Source: Paenibacillus cellulosilyticus
GTDB taxonomy: Bacteria > Bacillota > Bacilli > Paenibacillales > Paenibacillaceae
Reading direction: 5' to 3'
DNA length: 64,000 nt
Assembly: GCF_003182255.1 (NCBI RefSeq)
Contig: NZ_QGTQ01000001.1
Coordinates: 1 to 64,000 of the forward strand
Part shown: piece by piece, positions 29,955 through 39,089 of the stretch
Layout: each line of letters begins with the position of its first letter
Numbering within the stretch: position 1 is the first letter of the stretch
The notes under the pieces: generated by a model
Seen by the model: the letters and a program-made list of their open reading frames with translations, nothing else
Told to the model about the DNA's origin: nothing
Databases searched by the model: none
Position numbers and translations under genes: made by a program

Positions 29955-32144
29955 TTACTCTGCCACGAAGCGGAGCAAGGCACTGCCGAAATCATGATGG
30001 AAGCGAGGTGCAGCAATACCAGCATACATCAGCTCATCGCCGCCATACACACGGTCCGTGCCGAGCAGTCTGTAATTGAGCGCTGGATCAAGCCCTCTCA
30101 GCTTGAAGCGGCCAAGCGGCTGATGCGGCTCGTTGAGCACCTGCACATAAACGGCCATCACTTCGCGCTTATCCTTGGAGACGAACATCCAAGATGTCTC
30201 ATTGCCTTCAAACGGACTGAGCAGACGGTAGAAATCACCTTGCTGAACGAGGGAGCGGAGCTCTTTGTACAAAGCGATTTGGTCCGTAACGACCGCCTTC
30301 TCTTCATCCGTGAATTTCGTCAAATCAAGCTCATAACCAAAGTTGCCCGACATCGCGACATTGCCGCGCGTCTCCAGCGACGTGATACGGCCAACCTGAT
30401 GGTTCGGCACTTCGGAGATGTGCGCGCCCATCGCGCTGATTGGATAGACGATGCTCGTCCCGTATTGAATGCGCAAACGGGAAATCGCATCGGTGTTGTC
30501 ACTCGTCCATGTTTGCGGCATGTAGTAAAGCATGCCTGGATCGAAGCGGCCGCCGCCGCCGGAGCAGCTCTCGAACAGCACCTGCGGGAACTTCGACGTA
30601 ATCTGCTCCAGCACGTTGTACAAGCCGAGCATATAACGGTGCGCCGTCTCGCGTTGGCGATCAGCCGGCAGCAAGGCCGAACCAATCTCCGACATGTTGC
30701 GGTTCATGTCCCACTTCACATATTCGATCGGCGCGCTGCTGAGCACACCGGAAATCGTATCGATCAGATATTGCTGAACATCCGGACGGCTCATATCCAG
30801 AATAAGCTGCGAACGTCCCGTTGTCCGATGACGGCCCGGCACATGCAGGCACCAGTCTGGATGTGCACGATACAGCTCGCTGTCTGGCGAGATCATCTCT
30901 GGTTCGAACCATAAGCCGAACTGCATGCCTAGCTTATTGATGCGCTCGGCAATGTCCTCAAGACCACCTGGCAGCTTGCGTTTGTCCACGAACCAGTCGC
31001 CGAGCGACGAGTTATCGCTGTCACGCTTGCCGAACCAGCCGTCGTCGAGCACGAACAGCTCCATGCCAAGCTCGCTGCCGACCTTCGCAATCGCTTCAAG
31101 CTTATCTGCATTAAAGTTGAAATACGTACCTTCCCAGTTGTTCACGAGCACCGGACGAACCTCGTCACGGTACGTGCCGCGGCACAAGCGCGTGCGGTAC
31201 AGCTCATGATAAATACGGGACATGCCGCCCAGACCCTCTGGTGAATACGCCAGTACAACTTCTGGTGCTTGGAACGTCTCTCCCGCTTCCAGCCGCCAGC
31301 CGAAATCGAACGGGTTGATCCCCATGAACAGACGGGACGTACGGAACTGATCGACTTCGACGCCTGCCAGGAAGTTGCCGCTATAGACGAAGCTAACGCC
31401 GTATACATCGCCATGATCCTCGGTTGCACCGTGTTCGAGCAATGCGATGAACGGGTTCTGGTTATGGCTGCTAGAGCCGCGACGGCTCTCGATCGACTGC
31501 ATGCCTGGACGTAGCGGGCGGCGGAACACATCGCGTTCACGCGACCAGGAACCCGACAGCTGCAGCATGTCATAGCGGTCATGCTGGAAGTCTACGCTCA
31601 TCGACAACGCGCGGCGCAGCTGTACCGTCTCTTCGCCTTCGTTCGCAAACGAGACCGAGCGAGTAATCGCATCAAGCGCTTCATAGACGGAGTAGGACAA
31701 CGTGACAACGAGTCCTGTCAGACTGTCGCGCAGCTTAATGAGGAGTGTCACCGCCTCATCGTCGGCTTCTGTATAAGTAGCCGGCAATCCCGGAAGTGCT
31801 GGCTTGCCTTGCACAATCTCATGGAATTCGTATCGAAGGTCCGATACGGTTGTACCGTTCGCATACTGCGCTTCGAACGCCGGCGTACGGAAATCAGAGC
31901 TGCCGTAGCTTGGGTATTCATGCGGCAGCGTATCGAACGAAATTTCATTCCGGCCCGGCACGGGGTTCGGACTGAACGATGCGCGCTCTTGGCGCTCGAC
32001 GAGCGTGTGAAGCTGGTTGCCGCGAACGCGGCGACCCCAATAAACATGGGATGGGTATACATCCTCGATTAGTTCGAAAGCGTAGCTTGTCTTATTCGTC
32101 TGCAGATGGAACAGCTGTTTAGATGCATCGTATTGAACTGACAT
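29955..32144 (-). CDS. Alpha-galactosidase, GH36
   Basis: Hydrolyses terminal alpha-1,6-galactose from melibiose or raffinose-type sugars. A start at 32144 (MSVQYDASKQ) is chosen because AAGGAGG ends about 9 nt before it. This gives 729 residues, the usual GH36 length. N-terminal beta-sandwich (about 1-320), then the barrel with FVLDDGWFGKRDSD, the nucleophile Asp in VKWDMNRNMSE, CSGGGGRFDPGM, and the acid/base Asp in QTWTSDNTDAI. No signal peptide, so it acts inside the cell. No sugar transporter is adjacent. A small palindrome TAACG-GA-CGTTA at 32194-32205 upstream may be an operator. Confidence 0.95.
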   Translation of the reverse strand: MSVQYDASKQLFHLQTNKTSYAFELIEDVYPSHVYWGRRVRGNQLHTLVERQERASFSPNPVPGRNEISFDTLPHEYPSYGSSDFRTPAFEAQYANGTTVSDLRYEFHEIVQGKPALPGLPATYTEADDEAVTLLIKLRDSLTGLVVTLSYSVYEALDAITRSVSFANEGEETVQLRRALSMSVDFQHDRYDMLQLSGSWSRERDVFRRPLRPGMQSIESRRGSSSHNQNPFIALLEHGATEDHGDVYGVSFVYSGNFLAGVEVDQFRTSRLFMGINPFDFGWRLEAGETFQAPEVVLAYSPEGLGGMSRIYHELYRTRLCRGTYRDEVRPVLVNNWEGTYFNFNADKLEAIAKVGSELGMELFVLDDGWFGKRDSDNSSLGDWFVDKRKLPGGLEDIAERINKLGMQFGLWFEPEMISPDSELYRAHPDWCLHVPGRHRTTGRSQLILDMSRPDVQQYLIDTISGVLSSAPIEYVKWDMNRNMSEIGSALLPADRQRETAHRYMLGLYNVLEQITSKFPQVLFESCSGGGGRFDPGMLYYMPQTWTSDNTDAISRLRIQYGTSIVYPISAMGAHISEVPNHQVGRITSLETRGNVAMSGNFGYELDLTKFTDEEKAVVTDQIALYKELRSLVQQGDFYRLLSPFEGNETSWMFVSKDKREVMAVYVQVLNEPHQPLGRFKLRGLDPALNYRLLGTDRVYGGDELMYAGIAAPRFHHDFGSALLRFVAE

Positions 32145-32216
32145 AATCATGCTCCTCCTTGAGATTGCAATATGGACTTCCATTTGACATCATTAACGGA
32201 CGTTATAAGTTTTATA

Positions 32217-32374
32217 GCACAACAAGTAAGCTTTGCCCCAAAGGGGCATGCGATTCTCTCCACCCAAGTGTACGAGAATGCGACTCTGTCCTTCCTAGGT
32301 TCCCCCTTCCGGGGTCCAGGGGACGGGAGTCCCATGGGGTCCTCCCTAGCAGGGAGGATTTAGGTGGGTAGAAA
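32217..32374 (-). repeat. GC-rich dispersed repeat, copy 2 (inverted)
   Basis: Reverse complement of the repeat at 19087-19235: its left end matches GCACAACAAGTAAGCTT and its right end matches GGATTTAGGTGGGTAGAA. The two GC-rich hairpins are kept with small changes (GTCCCATGGGG pairs less well). It sits between the terminator of the MinJ-like gene and the alpha-galactosidase start, which may place it in the promoter or leader of the latter. No coding capacity. Confidence 0.75.
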
Positions 32375-32378
32375 ACAA

Positions 32379-32418
32379 CAAAAAAAGAATGCCTATAATG
32401 TGTTCATTATGGCATTCT
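32379..32418 (-). terminator. Terminator of the division/protease cluster
   Basis: Stem AGAATGCC-ATAATG with its complement and loop TGTT (32386-32418); on the minus strand the right arm is followed by seven T's. It ends the transcript of the MinJ-like gene 80 nt after its stop. Confidence 0.9.
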
Positions 32419-32499
32419 CGTATGAATTTTAGTATGGACGTTTCTCGGGTTTATATGGAGAAATGTAGCGTGAACTATAAACTGAGGATCATAACGCTA

Positions 32500-33972
32500 C
32501 TATCGTTTCGAGCGGCGGAGCGGTGTTGAAGGTTCAGCTTCAGTTTTTGCAGATAACGTCTCATCCGAGACACGGTCTGCGGAAGTGTCACCCGTACCGC
32601 CTTCCGGCAAGCTTTCTACTACCACTTCCGAGGCTGCTGGAAGTGCGAGAGCTGCGGCTTGTTCGCGGGCTGCGAGGCTGCCGCTGCCATAGTTCAGTTC
32701 TCTTCGCTTCGTGGCGCGGCTGCGCCATAGCAAAGCAATGAACGAGCCTGGTGACGGCTCTGCATAGAAATCCGCTTTGTCGTCCGGCGCTAGGATGACG
32801 CCGAGCTGATGATGCTCGCCGGCATAACGCGACCGCTGGACGAAGCGCTGTTCGCCTTCGCGATTGAGCACCTCCAGCTTACAGAACGCCGAATTCCGGT
32901 GAAGCGCCTCGTACAGCTCTTCCTTCGTTCGAACGCGAACCCCGTTCACCTTGTGCAAAATTTCGCCGCTTTGCAGCCCCATCTGCGCTGCCGGTGTACC
33001 CGGTACTACACCAAGCACCATCAGTCCACGCTGGTCATGGACGAACAGCGGCGTGCCTTCCGATTCCCGCTTCGCACTGGACCAAATAAGCAGTTCATGC
33101 AGCAGCAGTGCAGCAATCGCGGCAACTGGCAGCAGTGACGGCAGCCACGCTGCAGCTAATGCAGCAACCGCTACCGCTGCGCTGTACCAGAGCAGCGATT
33201 TCGCCGCTAGGCGTGCCTTGTTCTCCGGCAGCTGCGAGCGCGTCCACTCGGTGAAGCCAATAACCATCGGCAGCGCCGTGAATGACCAGCTCCCGGATGA
33301 CGCATGCTCGCCGCTTAGCAGCGGCAGCAGCGGTGTCCAATCCAGCGCCGCACCATCTGAGCCAGTCGGCACGAGCAGCAGCAGCGGCACTGCCCAGTAG
33401 CCCTGCAGCTGGTAGGCGCCAATCAGCTTGCCGCGTTTGCCCTCCATAAACATCGGGGTCGCGAACTTCGTGCCCTGCCGTCGAACAAGCAGCGCCTCTG
33501 CACCATGCAGCAGAGCAACGAGCAGCAGCACAGCTGGCATATCGATCGCAGCAAGCGAAGCCGCCCGCTCATTAATCCAGCCTGAGCCGTCCTCCAGATG
33601 GACGAACGTATTCAGCCATTGCAGAATGCCGAGTACCCCAGCCGCATACGCAAAGCATAAATAACGCAAACGCAGCAGCGCCAGTATCGCTGCTGTTCCC
33701 CACAGCCACATCGCAGCTTCAGCCGTGAGCTGGGCTCCTATCAGCACGGATATGCCGGACAACACCACGCCTACTGCAAGTCCCGCGACAATCGTTCTAA
33801 TCAGCAGAATAGGCCATACATGCAGCCGAACACTGAATAATCGCCGTTCAATCCATGTACCACGCATATATAAAAAACCAATAATGATAACAGCTATATA
33901 ATAATAAGGCTGTGCCAACGCATGCAGCACACCATCTCCAATTAATCGCAGCCATTGCAACGCTGCATCCAC
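32500..33972 (-). CDS. PDZ-domain integral membrane protein, MinJ-like
   Basis: 490 residues. Six to eight hydrophobic helices (about 15-330), then a PDZ domain (about 330-410; RGLMVLGVVPGTPAAQMGLQ, EILHKVNGVRVRTKEELYEA) and a polar C-terminal tail. This layout is that of MinJ (YvjD) of B. subtilis, which links DivIVA to MinD at division sites. Support comes from position: the B. subtilis order ftsE-ftsX-ctpB-minJ is kept here. The tail of about 80 residues is longer than in B. subtilis. Sequence identity could not be tested. Confidence 0.8.
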   Translation of the reverse strand: MDAALQWLRLIGDGVLHALAQPYYYIAVIIIGFLYMRGTWIERRLFSVRLHVWPILLIRTIVAGLAVGVVLSGISVLIGAQLTAEAAMWLWGTAAILALLRLRYLCFAYAAGVLGILQWLNTFVHLEDGSGWINERAASLAAIDMPAVLLLVALLHGAEALLVRRQGTKFATPMFMEGKRGKLIGAYQLQGYWAVPLLLLVPTGSDGAALDWTPLLPLLSGEHASSGSWSFTALPMVIGFTEWTRSQLPENKARLAAKSLLWYSAAVAVAALAAAWLPSLLPVAAIAALLLHELLIWSSAKRESEGTPLFVHDQRGLMVLGVVPGTPAAQMGLQSGEILHKVNGVRVRTKEELYEALHRNSAFCKLEVLNREGEQRFVQRSRYAGEHHQLGVILAPDDKADFYAEPSPGSFIALLWRSRATKRRELNYGSGSLAAREQAAALALPAASEVVVESLPEGGTGDTSADRVSDETLSAKTEAEPSTPLRRSKR

Positions 33973-34103
33973 ACGATCATCCTCCTCGTTGTTGAATGTA
34001 AACGCGTTATGCTGTCGGGCTGAACACCAACCTTACATATTTTCGACATCTGTAACGATATTCCTTCCTGTATGTAAACGATCGGTCGGCTTCGTAAACA
34101 ACA

Positions 34104-34127
34104 GAAAAGAGCGCCTCACGGCGCCCT
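34104..34127 (-). terminator. Terminator of the S41 protease gene
   Basis: Stem AG-GCGCC with GGCGC-CT and loop TCAC; on the minus strand TCTTTTC follows. It lies 20 nt after the ctpB-like stop, so the MinJ-like gene may be separately transcribed. Confidence 0.75.
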
Positions 34128-34146
34128 TCTCCAGTTTCTCGTCCAA

Positions 34147-35610
34147 TCAACTTGCCTTCTTCAGCTTCTCACGCACAGTACCAAGCGCTTTGTTCAACTG
34201 AACATCATTCGCCGGATTGCGGATCCAAGCGACGACACCTTTCTCGATTGCATCAGCAGTCGCATTATCGACGACGCCTGTCACCGGAAGGCTCGACGAT
34301 TGCTGGAACTGCCGAACAGCCTTCTCCGTCGATTCGCTGAAATAGCCATCGGTACGATCCGTCTTATAACCAAGCGCATTGAGCATATGCTGCAAGCTGC
34401 TCACGTCGTCACCGATTTGGTCCTTCTTGAGCGGCTCCGTACGGGACAGCTTCGCCGTCTTATACACCTCTGGCGCAGCGACGGCAATATCCGGCTCGAT
34501 GCCTTTCTCATGCACCCATGTTCCGTTTGGCGTCAACCATTTGGCGATCGTCATTTTCACCAGGCTTCCGTCGCCCAATGACTTATCGTAGCTCACCTGT
34601 ACGGTACCTTTGCCAAACGTCTTAGCACCAACCAGTACTGCTCCTGCCGACTGCTGCAGCGCCCCCGCCAATATTTCTGAAGCACTCGCGCTTCCTTCGT
34701 TAATCAGAACCGCCAACGGGTAGTTGCGTCCCGGTCCTTTCGATTCCGTCGTTTCCTTCGTCCCTTCACGATCCTCAACCTGCACCATCGTCTTGCCTTG
34801 TGCAATAAAAGGCTCTGCGATCGCAAGTACGACAGGCAGCACGCCACCTGGATCGTTACGAACATCGATGACTAGCCCCTTCATGCCTTGGTCCTCAAGC
34901 TTCTTCAGCTCTTCAGCGAAGCGCTCCGCCGTATTCTTGGAGAACTGGCGAATCTCAATGAGGCCGATGTTGTCCGTCTTCATCGAAGCGTACACCGTCT
35001 CCACATCAATATCGTCGCGAACTAGCTCTAGACGAATCGGCTTGTTGACACCGGCGCGCTGGATTTCCAGCTTCGCCTTCGTTCCTCTTGGTCCACGGAT
35101 TTTCGAAACGGCATCATTCAGCTGCAAGCCCTCCAGCTTCTCGCCGTTCACAGAAAGGAGTACATCCTTCGGCATTACGCCGGCACGCGAAGCAGGTGAG
35201 TCTTTGATCGCAGAGATAACAACAACTTTGCCGTTCTCGATCGTCACCTCAGCACCGATACCGGTGAACGAACCGCCAATCGATTCGGAAAAATGCTTCG
35301 CAGTATCCTTCTCCATATAGACGGAGTAAGGATCGCCGAGCGACTCCATCATCCCTGCAATCGCGCCGTTGATGACCTTCTCGCGTTCTACGTCCTTGTA
35401 GTACTTGTCCTCGATCAAATCCATGACCGCTCCAAGCTTGGCTTCCTCCTTCTCGCTCAAGCCTTCGCCTTCAGCAGCGGCTTCACTCGCAGCGGGGATG
35501 CCTCCAAGCTTCTGCATGACCCACTTATCGGTTGCCATAAGCGTCCCAAGTACCGATATCATCATCGTCAGGACGACAAATACGGCTACTGTACGCAATT
35601 TGAAATGCAT
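34147..35610 (-). CDS. ctpB: S41-family C-terminal processing protease (CtpB-like)
   Basis: Membrane-anchored carboxy-terminal processing protease. In Bacillus, CtpB cuts SpoIVFA during sigma-K activation. The start MHFKLRTVAV at 35610 follows AAGGTGG by 7 nt; the longer frame to 35682 lacks a site. 487 residues: a signal anchor (VFVVLTMMISVLGTLMA), a PDZ domain (about 105-185, TGIGAEVTIENGKVVV), the protease domain with catalytic Ser in INEGSASASEILAGAL and Lys in TFGKGTVQVS, and a C-terminal peptidoglycan-binding domain (SSLQHMLNALGYKTDRTDGY, about 400-455), not present in every family member. It sits between an EnvC-like gene and the MinJ-like gene. Confidence 0.92.
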   Translation of the reverse strand: MHFKLRTVAVFVVLTMMISVLGTLMATDKWVMQKLGGIPAASEAAAEGEGLSEKEEAKLGAVMDLIEDKYYKDVEREKVINGAIAGMMESLGDPYSVYMEKDTAKHFSESIGGSFTGIGAEVTIENGKVVVISAIKDSPASRAGVMPKDVLLSVNGEKLEGLQLNDAVSKIRGPRGTKAKLEIQRAGVNKPIRLELVRDDIDVETVYASMKTDNIGLIEIRQFSKNTAERFAEELKKLEDQGMKGLVIDVRNDPGGVLPVVLAIAEPFIAQGKTMVQVEDREGTKETTESKGPGRNYPLAVLINEGSASASEILAGALQQSAGAVLVGAKTFGKGTVQVSYDKSLGDGSLVKMTIAKWLTPNGTWVHEKGIEPDIAVAAPEVYKTAKLSRTEPLKKDQIGDDVSSLQHMLNALGYKTDRTDGYFSESTEKAVRQFQQSSSLPVTGVVDNATADAIEKGVVAWIRNPANDVQLNKALGTVREKLKKAS

Positions 35611-35776
35611 GTCTCCACCACCTTGTCTGTCCATCTCCAGCCCACTGGGGCCGCCACTATGCAGCAGCCGCACCCGGCACAACTAGTAGTATATGACAAG
35701 CTTTTCCGTTTTATTAGAAGTCATCTAACCATGCATAAACAAGATGAGCAAGCTCGCATAAAGGTTAAAACATGTG

Positions 35777-35804
35777 GAAACGGAGCCACGCAAGGTGGCT
35801 CCGT
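35777..35804 (-). terminator. Terminator after the EnvC-like gene
   Basis: Perfect 10-bp stem ACGGAGCCAC and GTGGCTCCGT (35780-35789, 35795-35804). On the minus strand TTTCCACATG follows, so the T-run is short. Confidence 0.7.
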
Positions 35805-35818
35805 CTCATCAATTTTGC

Positions 35819-37033
35819 TTATTTCAAATAGCTTGTTGGATCTTTAGGCGTTCCGTTCACGCGCACCTCGAAGTGCAGATGGTTACCCGTCGAGTTGCCC
35901 GTGGAACCAACCTCTGCGATTTTCTCGCCGCGCTTCACGCTATCGCCGACTTTAACCTTTATGCCGCCGTTGCGGATATGGCCATACAGCGTCCACAAGC
36001 CATTGCCGTGGTCTAGAATAACCGTATTGCCGTAACCGCTTGTCCAGCCTGCCGTAATGACTACGCCGCCTTCGGCCGCATAGATGCTCGTGCCTTCTGG
36101 TGCCGCCATATCAATACCCGCATGCAGCTTCTTCGTATGATAGATCGGATGAATACGATAACCGAAGCCGGAGCTGATACGATAGGAATCCTTAAGTGGT
36201 ACTGCCAGCTTGCCGCCCGTGTAGAATACGGTCTGCTTCTTCTGCTCCTCACGCTTCTTGCGCTCCAGGTCAGCCTGCTTCTTCGCCAGATCAACCATGA
36301 GCTGCTCTTGCTCTTCGCTAATGTCTTCGAGCTCTTCCATCTTCTGATTGTACTCGGCGATCAGCTTTTCCTTTGTCTTCTCCTTCTCAGCCAATACAGT
36401 CTGATAATCATCAAGCTTCGTGTACATTTCTTTCACATCGCTCAGCTTATTCTCGATTTCCACTTTCTTCTGTGCGATGAGCGCTTTATCCTTCTTGTGC
36501 TGCTCCAGCACATCTTTATCCTGGTTTACAATAGCCTGCAATGCATCGAAACGGTCCACAAAGTCCGTAAAGCTCGTTGCGCTCATTAACACATCAAGGT
36601 ACGAGACAACGCCATTCTGGTACATGAGTCGCAGCCGCGACTGAAGCATTTTGTCACGTTTCTCGACGCGATCCTCTGCCTCTTCCAGCTGCTGACCTGC
36701 TTGCATCAGGTCGTCTTCTGTCTGGTCGATTTGCTTCTGAACGCCGTTCATCTGCTGCCCAACCTCATCAAGCTGCTTCAAAATTTCATTCACGGAGCTT
36801 GCAGCCTGATTCTTGAGCGCAAGCACATCTTTGCTTTCCTTCTCTGCCGATTTCTGAGTGGCAGCCGCGTCCTTGGTCTGCTTCTTTATGGCTTCCAGCT
36901 GTTTGTTGATCTCGCTGATTTTGGAGGCCGCTTCAATTTCGGGTGCCGCTGTCCCCGTCTGCCACACGGTTGCCGCTATGAGAAGCGCTGTCGTGACAGC
37001 CGTCGCCTTCTTCCACGTTCCTGACCTTTTCAC
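35819..37033 (-). CDS. Murein hydrolase activator EnvC-like, M23 peptidase domain
   Basis: 404 residues. Signal peptide (ATAVTTALLIAATVWQTGTA), then two long coiled-coil stretches (about 35-130 and 170-265) and a C-terminal LytM/M23 domain (about 285-404). The zinc-site motifs are present: HAGIDMAAPEG and HLHFEVRV. The gene follows ftsEX by 10 bp, the same layout as FtsEX with EnvC in proteobacteria or PcsB/CwlO-type enzymes in Firmicutes. It is therefore probably a wall hydrolase or activator switched by FtsX from across the membrane. Conserved zinc residues suggest it may itself be active. Confidence 0.9.
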   Translation of the reverse strand: MKRSGTWKKATAVTTALLIAATVWQTGTAAPEIEAASKISEINKQLEAIKKQTKDAAATQKSAEKESKDVLALKNQAASSVNEILKQLDEVGQQMNGVQKQIDQTEDDLMQAGQQLEEAEDRVEKRDKMLQSRLRLMYQNGVVSYLDVLMSATSFTDFVDRFDALQAIVNQDKDVLEQHKKDKALIAQKKVEIENKLSDVKEMYTKLDDYQTVLAEKEKTKEKLIAEYNQKMEELEDISEEQEQLMVDLAKKQADLERKKREEQKKQTVFYTGGKLAVPLKDSYRISSGFGYRIHPIYHTKKLHAGIDMAAPEGTSIYAAEGGVVITAGWTSGYGNTVILDHGNGLWTLYGHIRNGGIKVKVGDSVKRGEKIAEVGSTGNSTGNHLHFEVRVNGTPKDPTSYLK

Positions 37034-37043
37034 GCTTGATCAC

Positions 37044-37961
37044 CTACACCTTCAAATACTTGCGCACCGAAATGGTACTGCCCCAAACGCCAATCAACGT
37101 ACCTATACCTACGAGCGTAACCGTCAACAAAAATGCAACGTCATGATATTCAACAAGCGTGATCATCGCTAAGCCTAAGTCGAACTTCGTCATTGCGATC
37201 AGCTTGACGTATCCATACAACAGCACGATCGCCGTAAGCAATGACGCACTAAATCCGATCAGCGCACCTTCAATAAAGAACGGCCAGCGGATAAACGCAT
37301 TCGTCGCGCCGACGAGCTTCATAATACCAATCTCACGACGGCGGTTAAGAATGGTCACCTTAATCGTGTTCGAGATGAGGAACATAGCCGTTACAGCCAG
37401 ACCTATCACGATGACGAGTCCGACATTGCGCACTGCATCCGTCGCTTTAAACAGCTTCTCGACTGTGCCTTGTCCATACTTCACGTTCATAATCGGCTTC
37501 GTCGCGTCTGAATTGTTAATGGCCTTGATCCGATTCGCAACATCTGCAATCGTCTTCGGCTCGAACACTTCGACAGTGAAGGAGTCCGGCAGCGGGTTGT
37601 TCGTCTCATCGAAGCCCTCTAGCAAATAATCGGCATCCTCGCCTAAGCTCTTGCGCAGCAGATCGAGACCTGCGTCCTTCGAGACATACTCCACACTTTT
37701 CACATCGACCATGTTACCAATTTCATTATTCAGCTTATCGATTGTCGTCTGGTCCGCATTCAGCTGCAGGAAGACACGAATTTGAACCTGACTCTCAATC
37801 TGCTGAGCAAAATGGTTTACGTTCAGCGAGAGAAGCAGGAAAACACCTAATATAAACAACGAGATGAAAATCGAAGAAGCAGACGCGAACGACATCCAGC
37901 CGTTGCGAACAACGTTCCTGACCCCTTCCCGAATATGACGAACGATCGTTCTAAATTTCAT
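37044..37961 (-). CDS. ftsX: Cell division protein FtsX
   Basis: Membrane subunit of the FtsEX complex, which couples ATP use to wall hydrolysis. The start MKFRTIVRHIREGVRNVVRN at 37961 is preferred because GGGGAG lies 8 nt upstream; the ATG then overlaps the ftsE stop by 11 nt. 305 residues: one N-terminal helix (ASSIFISLFILGVFLLLSL), a large extracellular domain (about 45-170) and three C-terminal helices (VGLVIVIGLAVTAMFLIS and later ones), with the FtsX-family text RRREIGIMKLVGATNAFIRW. Confidence 0.95.
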   Translation of the reverse strand: MKFRTIVRHIREGVRNVVRNGWMSFASASSIFISLFILGVFLLLSLNVNHFAQQIESQVQIRVFLQLNADQTTIDKLNNEIGNMVDVKSVEYVSKDAGLDLLRKSLGEDADYLLEGFDETNNPLPDSFTVEVFEPKTIADVANRIKAINNSDATKPIMNVKYGQGTVEKLFKATDAVRNVGLVIVIGLAVTAMFLISNTIKVTILNRRREIGIMKLVGATNAFIRWPFFIEGALIGFSASLLTAIVLLYGYVKLIAMTKFDLGLAMITLVEYHDVAFLLTVTLVGIGTLIGVWGSTISVRKYLKV

Positions 37962-38637
37962 AACCGTACTCCCCTCTTGCCTCATCGCGTACGATCTCGC
38001 CATTCTCGATAGCGATGACGCGTTTACGAAGCGAGTTCACGATTTCACGGTTATGAGTTGCCATAATGATCGTCGCGCCGCGGAAGTTGATCTCCTCCAG
38101 CAGGTTCATAATGCCCCATGAGGTCTCGGGGTCAAGGTTGCCTGTCGGCTCGTCCGCTACGATAACGGACGGATTGTTAATGATCGCGCGCGCGATTGCG
38201 ACGCGCTGCTGTTCGCCACCCGACAGCTGCGTCGGCAGGCTGTTGTGTTTGCCTTTCAGGCCAACGAGCTCGATGACTTCCATCGTGCGCTTGCGAATGA
38301 GCTTCTTCGGCGCTTCGATAACTTCCATGGCGAAAGCTATATTTTCAAAAACGGTCATCTTCTGCAGCAGACGGAAGTCTTGAAAGATAACCCCGATATT
38401 ACGTCGTACATAAGGAATTTTGCGCGGCTTGAGCTTGCCAATGTTGAAGCCGTTGACGGAGATTTGACCTTTCGTTGGTACTTCTTCTCGGTAGATTAGC
38501 TTCATAAACGTCGATTTGCCCGCACCGGACGGTCCGACAAGGTAAACGAAATCGTTGCGATCTATTCGAACGGAGACGCCGCGGAGCGCGTGAGTGCCAT
38601 CCGCATACGTCTTCCAGATATCCTGCATTTCAATCAC
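37951..38637 (-). CDS. ftsE: Cell division ATP-binding protein FtsE
   Basis: ABC ATPase partner of FtsX. 228 residues: Walker A GPSGAGKSTFMK (about 36-47), Q-loop in VIFQDFRLL, signature LSGGEQQRVAIARA, Walker B VIVADEPTGNLDP and switch His in MATHNREI. Start is GTG at 38637 (GTG ATT GAA ATG), with AGGA about 10 nt upstream; the in-frame ATG at 38628 has no site. First gene of the ftsEX-envC-like-ctpB group. The 452-bp gap to vanW on its right (38638-39089) has only a vanW leader hairpin; I saw no convincing promoter there. Confidence 0.96.
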   Translation of the reverse strand: MIEMQDIWKTYADGTHALRGVSVRIDRNDFVYLVGPSGAGKSTFMKLIYREEVPTKGQISVNGFNIGKLKPRKIPYVRRNIGVIFQDFRLLQKMTVFENIAFAMEVIEAPKKLIRKRTMEVIELVGLKGKHNSLPTQLSGGEQQRVAIARAIINNPSVIVADEPTGNLDPETSWGIMNLLEEINFRGATIIMATHNREIVNSLRKRVIAIENGEIVRDEARGEYGYEI

Positions 38638-39035
38638 GTTATCACATCCTGTAAGTTGTCAGCGCTACTATTTCGACAGGAATATTCGAAATCCTCTAAA
38701 ATCCCGTCACATTCCGCGTTTTTAAGAATTCTAATCCAATTTCCATTCGACACGATCATTGTGCGGAAAACGTCGACCTCATGACCCCGTAAGCTCCAAA
38801 ATGTTTCATGCACATCGGACAGGCCTTCCAACTTTTATTTCATTTTAGGCGCGAGCCCGCCTTGTCTACCGTAACTTCCGAACTTGTCCTTGCGTCTTAC
38901 AATTATCCAATGTTTAGGGGGTTTGTGTGACAGGCTGTCCGCTTCAGTTGAAACGTTGACGAGTTCGAGGTTGAACGGGAGAAGAACGCTTATTGCTCGT
39001 TGTGTCGAGGGAGTGACGAATAGAGAACCACGCGG

Positions 39036-39055
39036 TGCTGCGGCAGGCCGCAGCA
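39036..39055 (+). other. Leader hairpin upstream of vanW
   Basis: Perfect 8-bp stem TGCTGCGG-CAGG-CCGCAGCA, 35 bp before the vanW start. No T-tract follows, so it is not a terminator; it may stabilise the mRNA or affect translation. Confidence 0.5.
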
Positions 39056-39089
39056 ATCGCTTGTGATCTAAGGGAGGAGCAAACGAGGA

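Noticed and set aside
38634-38831. 65-codon minus-strand frame directly upstream of ftsE
   Set aside because: TTG start without ribosome binding site and no recognisable pattern; more likely ftsE leader sequence.
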